Below, piece by piece: positions 1-10,400 of a DNA stretch of 64,000 nucleotides. Where the stretch lies: assembly GCF_002775205.1 (NCBI RefSeq), contig NC_036447.1, positions 29,510,245-29,574,244 of the forward strand, given 5' to 3'. A model generated the notes under the pieces. The model was given only the letters and a program-made list of their open reading frames with translations. It did no database searches and had not been told where the DNA came from. The position numbers were made by a program, and so were the translations under genes. Positions within the stretch are counted from its first letter, which is position 1; the number at the start of each line of letters is the position of its first letter. The DNA comes from Xiphophorus maculatus. Lineage: Eukaryota > Chordata > Actinopteri > Cyprinodontiformes > Poeciliidae.

Positions 1-765
1 AGCTAATACAGATTTATATTGAGTATTAGTATTACACTGTGCTGTGAAATGATATTTGGCCTCTTTCAGATTTCTCCTGTTTTTATTTTTTCACACTTAA
101 AGCTAAAATATGTAACTTATATATAGATATATATATATAAACATATTTATTGAAATTGTCACTATGTCTTATGAGATGGATAATCTGAGAAAAAATCCAG
201 CTCCTCTGCCTTCTCCCAGTGATAACTAGAAATGACCAATCAGAGCCAGGAGGCGGGTCATAGTGCTGTCAATCACCCTCTGTGTGGCTGCTCAAACAGA
301 GCGTGATTAACCTCAAGTAGAGGGCAAATACTTGTCAACATAGGTCCAGGTCGGTTTGGGAAGATTTTCTTCTATATAATGCAAGTCTAAATTCAAAAAT
401 TGCATTTTTTTTGTATGTTTTTTGTGGGGTTATCTTTCTCATATTAACATTAATTTGATCTGAAATGGGGGTTAAAAAAATCAAGATGAAATCTGTGAGG
501 GACAGATCAGTTTCACGGCATCGTAAAATAACAAACATATTTTGTTACAGCAATCATTGTTTCCAGCACATTTTTTGCAATTGACATGTTTTTAAAATGA
601 GCTGTAATTGCTTATTAAAATCATCGGTTGTTTTTTACAGAGTATGTTCCGCCCAGGCTGAAGGAATGTGAAAATTAAACATTTAATACTGTTAAATATT
701 GCCTTATCTACCACTTATTTAAAAACTAAATCCATCAGTTAAATTGAGAATATTTATTCAGTGAC

Positions 766-815
<50 letters not shown>

Positions 816-1590
816 CAAAATAACTGTTTTCACTAAAACATATTGTATGCTTTGGTTTTTTGTGTTGATGGGTATCTGTGGAGTTTAAATTATCTCTCCA
901 TTACTTTTTTTTATCTGTGGGTATCAGTATGAGACCCAGTCGGCCGTTTCTTTATCTTTTTTTCTTTGGCGCTGAAATATATGTTTCTATAAATGTTTCT
1001 ACATTTATAGAAACATTTACAGTTTTTACAAATCTTTTCGGTGGTGTCAATAGTTTCGCCAGCACTGTATCCTGCATGTCAAAACCACCACGGTTAAAAT
1101 GCCAGACATTGTCCATTGTTCAAATGTTGTAAATTCCTCCATCAACCAGCCTATTAGTTTGTATTTGTTCCTAATCGGATATCGCATTGTAAACTTATCT
1201 TGATTTTTTTGGTTTTAGTCAGATTGTTTTTCTACATTTCATAAGCTACATTGACTCTTAGAAATTATTTTTGATGTATAAATCAGCCGATTTATCCTTA
1301 TGGATAAAAACACCTTGATGAAGCTTGGAGAATTACTGTTTATATCAAAACTTCAGCAGCAACAGCAAAATTGAATCTAAACAATTATAAATAAATTATT
1401 AATCAATGCCGATTTTTATTCTGTCAGATTATTTCTATTTTGAGATTGGATCTCGTTATTTTTCTTCCACTTATTATTTACTGTAGAGTATTGCTCGTTG
1501 TGCATCTTTTCACCTCATTTATATTCATAAATTATTATATTCGTTCATTAGTTATTTAGTTCTCTTTGCCGGGTACCCTTTATCGCTGTA
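1..1590. other. Intergenic DNA upstream of med28
   Basis: AT-rich non-coding sequence with no convincing exon. About 150-310 resembles the middle of the MITE seen at 52.6-53.1 kb: both share a stretch starting CCAATCAGAGCCAGGAGG and the following GCTGTCAATCA. An A-run followed by (TA)n lies at 764-806, and a perfect 15-bp hairpin at 981-1016. The short open frames here have no recognisable protein similarity. Confidence 0.7.
764..806. repeat. Poly(A) followed by (TA)n microsatellite
   Basis: A run of about 17 A is followed directly by about 12 TA units and then a T-run. Simple low-complexity sequence. Confidence 0.9.
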
Positions 1591-1599
1591 TCAATGCAG

Positions 1600-1611
1600 T
1601 GCGCATGCGCG
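1600..1611 (+). promoter_or_regulatory. NRF-1 site in the med28 promoter
   Basis: TGCGCATGCGCG is a perfect match to the palindromic NRF-1 consensus (YGCGCAYGCGCR). It lies about 26 bp before the med28 start codon, in a short GC-rich island inside AT-rich DNA. NRF-1 sites of this kind are typical of TATA-less housekeeping promoters. That fits a Mediator subunit gene and suggests a very short 5' UTR. The transcription start itself is not visible. Confidence 0.7.
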
Positions 1612-1636
1612 TTACCCGGATGGCAGACAGTGGAAG

Positions 1637-2971
1637 ATGGCTTCGTCCATGAACGGTATGTTTCAAGGCCAGCAGCCGCCCGGTGCTCATCCCGTTGGGG
1701 GGCCTCCTGGACCGGCTCAGCCGAGCTTTTCCGGTACCGCTCCCCGGGTTCAGGGGAACAACACCCTGGTGGACGAACTGGAGGCTTCCTTCGAGGTAGG
1801 AGGTTAGAGGGCTACATTAGCTCTGTTGTTAGCATTAGCTGTTGTGGCTAACACACATACTCATTTATGAGCTAACTGTAGTTAAAATGTAGCATTTTCT
1901 ATGAGTTGACCAGTTACAAACTGGAGCTTCAACTCGCCGTTTCACCGAACCATAATCACAATTTTACGACAACATAATGGGACCATTGTAGGTTGAAAGA
2001 AAGAGTAATAGTCCGCAAAAATAAAAAAAACTTTTTTCTTTATCAAACTCAAAAAAAAAAAGTTTGCAAATTTTTTTTTCAAAGTGGAAAATGTTTGACT
2101 TGAAACTCAGAAATTTCCCAAAAAATATTTCTAGAAAAAAATGCTTTAAAATTTTTCCGTTTTTTTTTAGCTGCAATTTACTCATTTCTTTCTTCTACGA
2201 TGGCATTAGTACACGGTCGTACAATTTCAAAAACAAACAAAAAAAACCACACACATAAATGTAGGTGACGACAGTTTAACACACATGACTAGAAAAGCAG
2301 AGTTAATTCTGAATATTGATATTATATATATATATAATATATTTTTAAAAATTCCACTTTAAGTCTCTGATAGTTTCTCTCTGAAAGCTGCTCTGTTTAT
2401 CTTCCAGGCTTGTTTTTCATCGTTAGTAAGTCAGGACTATGTGAACGGTACGGATCAGGAGGAGATTCGAACCGGTCAGTCTGCTGCATTGTTATATTGG
2501 AATCGTTTGCTCGTGGTAGTGTGTGTTTCAAAGCGTTCATGCTTATGTTGAAGGCGTGGACCAGTGCATCCAGAAGTTCCTGGATGTGGCTCGGCAGACT
2601 GAGTGCTTCTTCCTACAGAAGAGGCTTCAGCTCTCTGTGCAGAAACCAGAGCAGGTGTTGAAAGAGGTAAACATTTGGACCAAACTGACATTTATGGGTT
2701 GCTAATTCCTTGCCTTCAGTATACTGTGGCTTCCCTCCTCTCAAGTCCAGTTCTTCTCTCTCTCCAGGACGTGTCGGACCTGCGTAATGAGCTGCAGAGG
2801 AAAGAACTGCTGGTCCAGAAGCATCTGGCCAAGCTGCACCACTGGCAGCAGGTGCTGGAGGACGTTAGCGGTCAACATCGTAAACCCACAGACCTTCCCC
2901 CTCCGGGACCACTAGCCTTCCTGGAACAGGCCTCGGCTAGTCTGCCCCCAGCTCCTCTAAAACCCAGCTAA
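1637..2971 (+). CDS. med28: Mediator complex subunit 28 (complete, 4 exons)
   Basis: MED28 is a subunit of the nuclear Mediator complex, which links activators to RNA polymerase II; a cytoskeleton-linked role (magicin, binding merlin and Grb2) is also known in mammals. Coding exons are 1637-1795, 2408-2474, 2554-2666 and 2768-2971. Phases close exactly and encode 180 aa (human 178). Residues 1-42 are a Pro/Gly-rich low-complexity N terminus ([16 protein letters not shown]). The core follows: [11 protein letters not shown], then [20 protein letters not shown], then [22 protein letters not shown]-terminal helical segment, likely a coiled coil, runs from about 95 to 155 ([20 protein letters not shown]) and the protein ends in PLKPS. 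The start was chosen because ATG is the first codon of the conserved N terminus. Introns are short (612, 79 and 101 bp). Poly(A) signals lie at 3149-3159. Confidence 0.96.
1958..2228. mobile_element. Degenerate inverted-end element in med28 intron 1
   Basis: The two ends (about 1960-2000 and 2190-2228) are diverged reverse complements (ACCATTGTAGG against CTACGATGGC). The interior is A/T homopolymer-rich. Part of the sequence recurs near 35100-35160 (TACTCATTT...CTACAATGGC...CAGTCGTA) and more weakly near 28330-28390, so it is a dispersed MITE-like repeat. Family unknown. Confidence 0.5.
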
Positions 2972-3148
2972 GACACCAAAGCGCCTTCTCATCTGTAGAA
3001 GCCGCCATGTTGAAGGAGAAGCTCCATCAGGACGGATACATGCGTTTAGGTTTGTAGACTGTATAGACGACTGTCGTTGGACCGATGTACATTTTTACTT
3101 TTACGGAGTTTTTTTCTAGTGTTTGATGTAAATATTTTTTAATGTAAA

Positions 3149-3159
3149 AATAAAATAAA
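3149..3159 (+). terminator. med28 polyadenylation signals
   Basis: Two overlapping AATAAA hexamers (3149-3154 and 3154-3159) lie about 180 bp after the med28 stop codon. They are the first good signals downstream and set a short 3' UTR. Confidence 0.75.
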
Positions 3160-3277
3160 CGAGTCTGATACTATTTTCTCACCACATGACGTCAGAGCAT
3201 GACTAAGGATTTTCATTGGTCTGTAATTTGGTAAAACTTTCAGTACAAACACTCAACATGCGCATGAATGTGATATT

Positions 3278-3787
3278 AAAGAGGCAGCATCATGTGTTTT
3301 TTTAGGCACATAGTGCTATTTTATAGCACAATCAAGTAACTTACCTTCAGCTGTTATAAAAACGGTGAATATATCAAATATGAGGTAGAAATTTGACTTT
3401 ATAATTTAACACCTTCCATGTTTGTCGATGACTTTCAGAAAGTCATCACATCATGGCTCCTCTATTAACCCTTTAACAACGTTTTTACCAGTGTTTCACT
3501 GAGAAGTAGCTCCCATAATGAGCCCAGCTAATGTGCAGCTCCACCAGGTGTTTGCTAATTGCTGCTGGCTAGTCTGAAGGAGCTGAGTGGGGGAGTCACG
3601 GCGGAAGGCTTCTCTGTGAGGCAAAAGCTTGGAAACTGCAGCTCTGAGGAAGTACAGCTCAATGGTTGATGAAATGAATGGAGATGAAAGGATCAAAGCA
3701 ACACTCCATGTATGTTTTGATGAGAGAATAATAGTAACATGATGTAAAGCTCAAAAAAATGTTTTTTTCTTTACATAATACTTCCCA
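3278..3787 (-). mobile_element. Family-A MITE, near full length
   Basis: A copy of the most frequent repeat in this window. Both termini of the family read AAAGGGGCAGTATTATGT inward. Here the element is reversed, running from GAGGCAGCATCATGTG to ACATAATACTTCCC. The interior has the shared landmarks GCTCCTCTATTAACCCTTT, CACCAGGTGTTTGCTAATTG and GATGTAAAGCTC. No coding capacity, so it is a non-autonomous DNA transposon of unassigned superfamily. Confidence 0.75.
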
Positions 3788-6450
3788 TTAATGGACTTTT
3801 TTTTTCACTTGAATGAATAGAGTCTAACACAAAAACAGCAAGTTGGTGAACAGGTGTATTTTATATCTATACTTAGAGTTGGGTAAATCCCACAAATTGC
3901 AGAAAAACTTAAGTTATTTATTTATTTTTAGCCATCAACAAAGTTCTGGCGTAAGAAGTTAATATCTGACTTCTGAGCAGAAACAGTGGAGCTCGTTTGT
4001 TTCAACTGGTTGGCTTTGAGGGGCAGGGATGGATAAGGAAAGCTAACATCGAATGTCTGGAGTGGTGAATATTTATACAATCACTTATTTTCTGTTACAT
4101 TCATTGTCATTTTGTAGAAACCAGTTTGTACACCCTAAAGGGATTTTTTTGCAAAAAACAAAAACAAAAAAAGCTACAGTTTGTTGCACACGATTGACTT
4201 GTACAAGCAATAAAAATGTAAAAGAAAATCCAGGGAGGGGTGAATATATTTTTATAGACACAACGTTTTTAAATTGTTGCAGCTGTATTTCACCCTGATT
4301 TTCTTATTTTTTTTAATGGATCAATAAAGCTCTAAATTAAGAATATCCATGTCTTGAGATCACATAGACATCTGACCAGCACATAACTTAAAATGAAAAT
4401 TGTTGCCTACAAACAGCAGTTTAATTTCTCTCTCTTCTCATTTATGAAGTGTTTTTGTGCAGTAGCATGATTTTGCTTTTTCTTCTTATTGAACATCAAA
4501 TCAACCTGTCCATTGTGACTAGGGAAGAAAATTAGCCACTTGGCTAAGATCTCATGTATTTTGCCTGTAAATGTTAATAATGTCCCATTTTAAAAATTAC
4601 ACTTGAAACAATCAATAAAATAAATAAATAAATTCTTAGTGGTGGATGTAAAACAACAAAAGATCATTTCTGTCATCTACTAACATGAACAAAGTGCTAA
4701 TCTGCTAAAATTGCCAGAACCGCCACTGGATACCTCCCAGGGTCAAAACAGCCTTATTGTGTAATGCAATAAATAACTCTTGATATATCGGCAAAGAAAA
4801 CATCCTATTAACTATATTTAGATCTGTAGCTTAATGCAAGTCATTTGCCATTCATTTGAAACCCTTTTGATTCCACGTTTTTGCATTACGTAATTTCAAA
4901 GAAAGGAAGGCAGTAATCTATTCAGTGTGTTCACACCAGAACAGACTTGTTCTGCTCGGCTTCACAGCTCCTGCTTGTTCCTCACAGATGGGTTCTGGGG
5001 AAAGAGCTCTCCCCCCAAAACCAGGGGCTGTGCTCTTCACTACACCCAAGATCGATATGGAATTTCATATTTTACAGTCAGGAGTTGTCTGTTTGTTTTA
5101 TTTTTTTCTTTTTGTCCACCATTTAACTTTACTGGTACAACCTAAAGTGCACAGAAATGGCTTATTAAGTATGTAGCAGTTTATTTTATTGAAGGCATTA
5201 CGTCACAACCCTATGATTCCTGATTAGCAGATCAATTTTAGGAGATGGCAAAAAATATATATATAATGTATGCATATCATAAATGGATTAGATACTCAGG
5301 GTTTGAAAAAGGATGCTAAATAATTTTTATTACAGAAAATGAATTACACTTTGATTCAAATTTCAGCTCAAAGGGATAAACATATATTTTAAGCATTAAT
5401 ATTAAAAGACTTATCATTTTTTTCATTTAAATTTTATTTCAAATATCTCAAATTTGAACTGGTAAAATGTAGCTTGATATTTACATGTAATTGTAGCTAA
5501 TTAAAGTTGTACTTTTAGAGATTGAATTAAATAGGTAGTTATTGACATTTATGAAGACTAATGAGCAACAAAAGCATCTGACTTCAAATATTAGCGTAAA
5601 TCAAACACTTCCTCTTCCATTAAATAGCTTAACCAATAAGAAAAAGGTCTGAGCTTAAAAAAAGATAGTTAAGTCACTGTGACTTCATACGTTTACACTA
5701 CTACTCACTACTTTGAACGTCTATTATTTATTTCTGTCATTTTACTTCGAAAATACGAAAAAAAAAAATGTCTGTATGGCAAGACAATGTATCATATGAT
5801 ACCATAACTGAACAGGACTTTCAAGTATCCGTAATAAAACCTTCCCATAACAGACATTAGAATGTCAATATCCATGTTATTTATAAAAACATTGATCAGA
5901 ACATTTTCACAGGCCGGGCCAGTAAAAAATTGGGGGTGTCACAATTAAAAAAACAAACAAACAATAAACAAAGAGATATTCAGGCTGTGTGTGATGGAAA
6001 GCGAACATGCTGTCTGGATGCTTTTCTTCATCAGAAAGCTGGAGAAGCTTGTCAAAATTTATGTTAATAAAATTTATTAACGTTGTCTGTGGTTCTTTTT
6101 ATGTAGGTTGAGAAAATACCTATCATCCACCTTCCTGGTATAGATATATATATATATATATACATATATATTTGGCAAAAGTGATTTGTTTTCCCCCAGA
6201 TAATTTTTTGGCAAAAATTATTTGGACCATTGGGAAGGTGACAATATGCTAGAATGGCCTAGTCAAAGTCCAGATTTAAGTCCAAGTGCGGCTATGTGGA
6301 AATACTTGGAAACTGATGTTGATAGATACTCTCCATCCAGTCTGAGTTTCTAATATTTAGCAAACAATAATCTACAAAAATATTTGTCTTCAGATGTGAA
6401 AATCTTAAAATAAATGTAGCTATTTGTAACTATTTAAATTGTTGACTCAG

Positions 6451-6838
6451 GAAGAGGGGGCTGCACAGAGGCACCGTTTGGTAGAGCTGCTGCCTTGCAG
6501 CAAGAAGGTCCTGGGTTCGATTCCCAGCCTGGGGTCTTTCTGTACGGAGTTTGCATGTTCTCCCTGTGCATGAGTGGGTTCTCTCCAGGTACTCCGGCTT
6601 CCTCCCACAGTCTAAACACATGACTGTCAGGTTAATTGGTCTCTCTAAAATTCTCCCTAGGTGTGAGTGTGTGTGTGTGTGCATGGTTGTTTGTCCTGTC
6701 TGTCTCTGTGTTGCCCAGACTGGCGACCTGTCCAGGGTGACCCCGCCTCTCGCCTGAAACGTTCACTGGAGATAGACAGCAGCACCTCCTGACCCCATTA
6801 GGGACAAGGGTGTAAGAAAATGGATGGAGTCAGGAAGA
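6451..6838 (+). mobile_element. tRNA-derived SINE-like repeat
   Basis: The 5' part resembles a tRNA gene (GGTAGAGCTGCTGCCTTGC...) with a consensus RNA polymerase III B box, GGTTCGATTCC, at 6514-6524. A unique body follows (GGAGTTTGCATGTTCTCCCT, then CCTCCCACAGTC and GGCGACCTGTCCAGGGTGAC) and the 3' tail is AAATGGATGGA. I recognise this sequence type as a very common teleost dispersed repeat. A long open frame on the minus strand is a by-product. A more decayed copy lies at 36215-36440. Confidence 0.8.
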
Positions 6839-6929
6839 GCGGAGAATAAAAATAAAATAATCCCGGCAAAAATGCTCAAATGTTGTCTAAAACTGCAGCG
6901 CTGGGAGTGCAGTGTGATTATATGTGAAG

Positions 6930-7482
6930 ACAGACCGCCATACCCGTCAGAGTCCACGCAGCCTCCTCCGATCAGTCTTCCACCGCTAGAGGGAGACAGC
7001 GCTTTCTTCTTGGACGCCTTAGCTGCTTAAAAGACCGTCTTTGCCGCCCTGTCCTTGTTTGTGCGTTTTAATCAGCTATTGGAAAATAACAGGTATCTTT
7101 CTCCGTCCCCCCTCCGGCTCCCAGAGACACCCAGGAAGGCACGGACCCCTCAAATCAAGCCCGTCTGGTGGTGTGTGTGTGTGTGTGTGTGTGTGGTGGG
7201 GAGAGGGGCGCTACCTTCCTGACCGAAGCAGAAGAACAACTGCTGCCGCTGCTGGCCACGAGCCGCCGAGCTGAACCGAAACGTGTCCGCGGAGAGAGTC
7301 ACCGCAGTGGGCTGGGTGTTGATGTGAGACAGGCTGCTTTAATGGGGCTTCTGTCAGCCCGCCTGCCCGCCCTCTGAGCCCCGATTCATGCCTGGATTCA
7401 GACCCATAAAAGAGCCATCTGTGGATATGGAATGGTGCATTCTGCAGGGCCAAGTTTTCAGCCTCTGAAAAACACCGGAATC
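6930..7482 (+). promoter_or_regulatory. klhl2 promoter and 5' UTR region (GC-rich)
   Basis: A CpG-containing, GC-rich stretch surrounded by AT-rich DNA, ending at the klhl2 start codon. It includes a (GT)n tract at 7170-7194. An in-frame stop (7375-7377) precedes two possible in-frame starts, at 7432 and 7483. The transcription start cannot be placed from the sequence. Confidence 0.5.
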
Positions 7483-10400
7483 ATGGACAGTCATCCGCTG
7501 TAAGTGTGTGTGCGCGCGCGCGCGTGTGTGTATGTGTGTTGACATTTCCCAATGGCTGCTTGACGGATGGTGCCGCAGTAGCAGAGACCCTGGGCAACCG
7601 GTGAGGCAGCTGACTGAGCGGGGGAGAGTTTCTCCCGCAGCCTGGCGGTGGAGGGTCTGAATGATCCGGCGGATGCAGCAGCAGGAGGGGCAGGCTGCAG
7701 GATCCCGATCCGGGGATTTTGTTTGTTCTGTTTTTGTCCAAAGAGGACGAGCGTGGACTCCCACAACGGCGTGGGTGTGTTTGTGACAGAAAACAGGGGC
7801 GACGTGGTTTTGCTACGAGCGGCATAAATGATGTTGTGTCGGTACTTTTATTATGAAGGAGAGGCCGGAGGTGGCGAGATTTCTAAGATGCATCAACTCC
7901 AACTGTTACCTGTCCAGCAGTTTTAGCGCCGCGTCTTTACTCTGCTGTATCAGTTTCCAAAGTGAGTCCCGGGGGCCATGTACGGCCCTCTGCATGATTT
8001 CGTTTGGCCCTTTGGGTCCGCAATTCAGGAATGGAGCAAATTTGCGATTAATTCGCTCTGCCCCCAACCCCCCAACGTAAAATAAAAAAAAGAAGAAAAA
8101 GTGGACAATAATCTCCAAAAAAGTTTGGGAGTTGTTGTTTTTTTTTCTCTGTCATTTTAATACAGCGACTTTGTAACTTTTGAAGTAACAGTAATTTACA
8201 GATTCCTTTTATTACTCAATATATTATTAGCAAATGTCTTAAGAACAAAAGCTTAAGTTTTAGTGAAAAAAAGTGTCTTTTGAAGATTAAATTAATTGGA
8301 AAATCTGTATTTTTCTTCTCCATTACACTTTTTGGGTTTTTATAGTTCAGTGATGTCAGCCGGTCCGCCATCTTGTTTGACAGGAGTGTTGTGACTTAGT
8401 TTGTTTTTTTTTAAAGCAAAATTAAAATTAAAATCAGATCTGGGAAAAAAGATTCTATTTTTAAGCCGTAAGCCAGCTGTACTTTGGAGCATGAATAAGG
8501 TTTACACACCAAATTTGAGATTTTATGCTGTAACAGTTAATTCTGTGGGTTGAAAAACACAAAACTGGGAAATGGTCCAGTTAAAACCTGAAGAAATATT
8601 TAAACCTGAGTTAAAAAGCTACATTACAAGGACAGTGATGTTCCTTATGCCATCCTCCATGCAGAAAGAATCCAGGTAGTGAAATTGGTGCGAGACGCTG
8701 GATGATTCTTTAAAGTGCGGTAGTGAAAACGGTCACCAACGGTCTTTTTCAGCGACCGTTTTTAGAAGTTGCTGGCCTGAACATGTTGCTTTATTGTGAG
8801 TTTTTTTTATTTTTTAGATGTCTGAGGAAGTTGGTGGCGTTGAATCTATAGCTGTGAGAAGAGAAATATCAGAAATGAAATCAACAGCTCCATACTGTAG
8901 CCATGACAACATTATGTTGTGCCAATAGGAATAGAAATGTTTGAGTTCTGGTGACGAGTCGTAAATACACTCACCATCAACAGCCATAGATATATTCATT
9001 TAGAAGTTTTAGTCATGTATTTAGTTTTTATTTTTGAGGGAGTTTAAAATCCAACCTGACTGATGTTTCCTAAATGCCTGAATGGAAAACATCTGGACTT
9101 GTTCTCTTGTTGACCAACAAAGATTTACAGGAAATGAGAGGAAGACGTCCAGCTGCCGTTCATTAAAGCACTTCTGATCGTCTTTTCCTGCTTAACTGAG
9201 AATCTCCATCAACGTATTGACCTTTTAACAAGAGGTTAAAAGGTCAATAAATCAACCAGCCCATGAAGCACCACTACTATCCTTCAGTTTGGGAGGTCAG
9301 CCGATACTTCCATGTGAAGCCCATCTTATCCACCGTCTCCTCGGCAAAGGTCTAAAAATCAACCAGTCCTCTTTTACCATTTCAGACAACAAAAATAACC
9401 CGTCAAAGCAGGTCGAGCTTTTTAAAGATTGGTAATCAGTGATTGGTCAGAAAGCTGCAATTGGCGCACCCCTCTTTTTAACTGATGTTTAAAAACAATA
9501 ATATGATTCCCAAATGTATATATCTTAGTGATGTTGAGGGTTTTGTCTAATACAGGCTGTGGTAATCCGACTTCTATGGCCCCACAACACACACCGAGTG
9601 TGAAGAACCAAAACATTGTTTTAGATGACTTAATGGTGAAGTCTGATTTATTTAAACCTTTGCCGTATAGAGAATTAAAGTAAATTTTAACTTTTGACTG
9701 TGGAGCTCAATAGTTCTGAAGGTGTAAAATTTGCACAGGTTTTTTTTGTTAGGCCTGTCGCAATTAAACAAGTAATTACATGATAAAAACAAGCTTAATA
9801 ACTTCCATTTGCATGATTTATTATTTTTCTCTTTTCTCTTGTTCTACCAAAAAACTGGATGGCAGAAGTCTTCAGTCTGGTACTTTGGTCTCGGTTAGCC
9901 TTTTTTTTCTTTTTTTTTAAGCATAATTTTGTTTACAGAGACTTCATAATGAATTTCATTTGTTATTTTCTGTTGTTTTACTTATTTATTTAGGATATTT
10001 AGAATGTCTTCCAGTTCCAGTATTAAATGTTCTCTGGATTTTAAAGTTTATTGATCTTTGAGATCAATAAAAGATTGATCTCAAGAATGTGTGCAGTTAC
10101 ATTTCTATTACTTGGAAGTGGCCTAAAAACAACAATATTATCGTTTATTGCAATAACGTCTGGGACAATTTATCATTATCATGACGGGACTAATTTCCAC
10201 GCCTGCTTTAATGCCTGTGTGTGTTTATGTTCTGTATTAATGTGTGTGTGTGTGTGTGTGTGTTCCCTGTCAGGTGTACTAGGCTGTGTCCACACTCTCT
10301 GGATAAGGAGGATGGAGTGGAGAGGCAGGGCCCCGTCACCCTGAACCCTCGGCACATGAGGAAGGCCTTTAAGGTCATGAACGAGCTGCGCAGGTGATTT

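Larger units (their letters stand above)
3170..6980. other. Intergenic region between med28 and klhl2
   Basis: No gene seen. It holds a family-A MITE (3278-3787), AT-rich unique sequence, an A/T run and (TA)n near 6141-6162, and a tRNA-derived SINE (6451-6838). Open frames at about 4053-4298 and 4925-5176 show no recognisable domain and no exon-like flanks. Confidence 0.7.
7500..10273 (+). other. klhl2 intron 1
   Basis: A 2.77-kb GT-AG intron between the 17-nt first coding exon and exon 2. It starts with a TG/CG tract and ends with a (GT)n tract (10238-10262). It holds a perfect 15-bp hairpin (9215-9249) and a hAT-like repeat (about 9750-10187). No other coding exon was recognised. Confidence 0.75.

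Noticed and set aside
6490-6530. Possible tRNA gene because of a perfect B box
   Set aside because: No cloverleaf with acceptor and anticodon stems can be built, and the sequence continues into a SINE body.
6430-6684. Open frames on the minus strand resembling frequently predicted fish 'proteins' (GNRTQDLLAARQ)
   Set aside because: They lie entirely within the tRNA-derived SINE and are its reverse translation, not a gene.
7432-7482. Upstream in-frame ATG of klhl2 as the main start
   Set aside because: Its context is acceptable, but it would make the N terminus longer than in KLHL2/KLHL3 relatives; start 7483 fits the family better. Kept as an alternative.
7211-7825. Long overlapping minus-strand open frames (up to 136 aa)
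   Set aside because: They are in GC-rich 5' UTR and TG-repeat sequence antisense to klhl2, with RARAHTH repeat residues and no domain.
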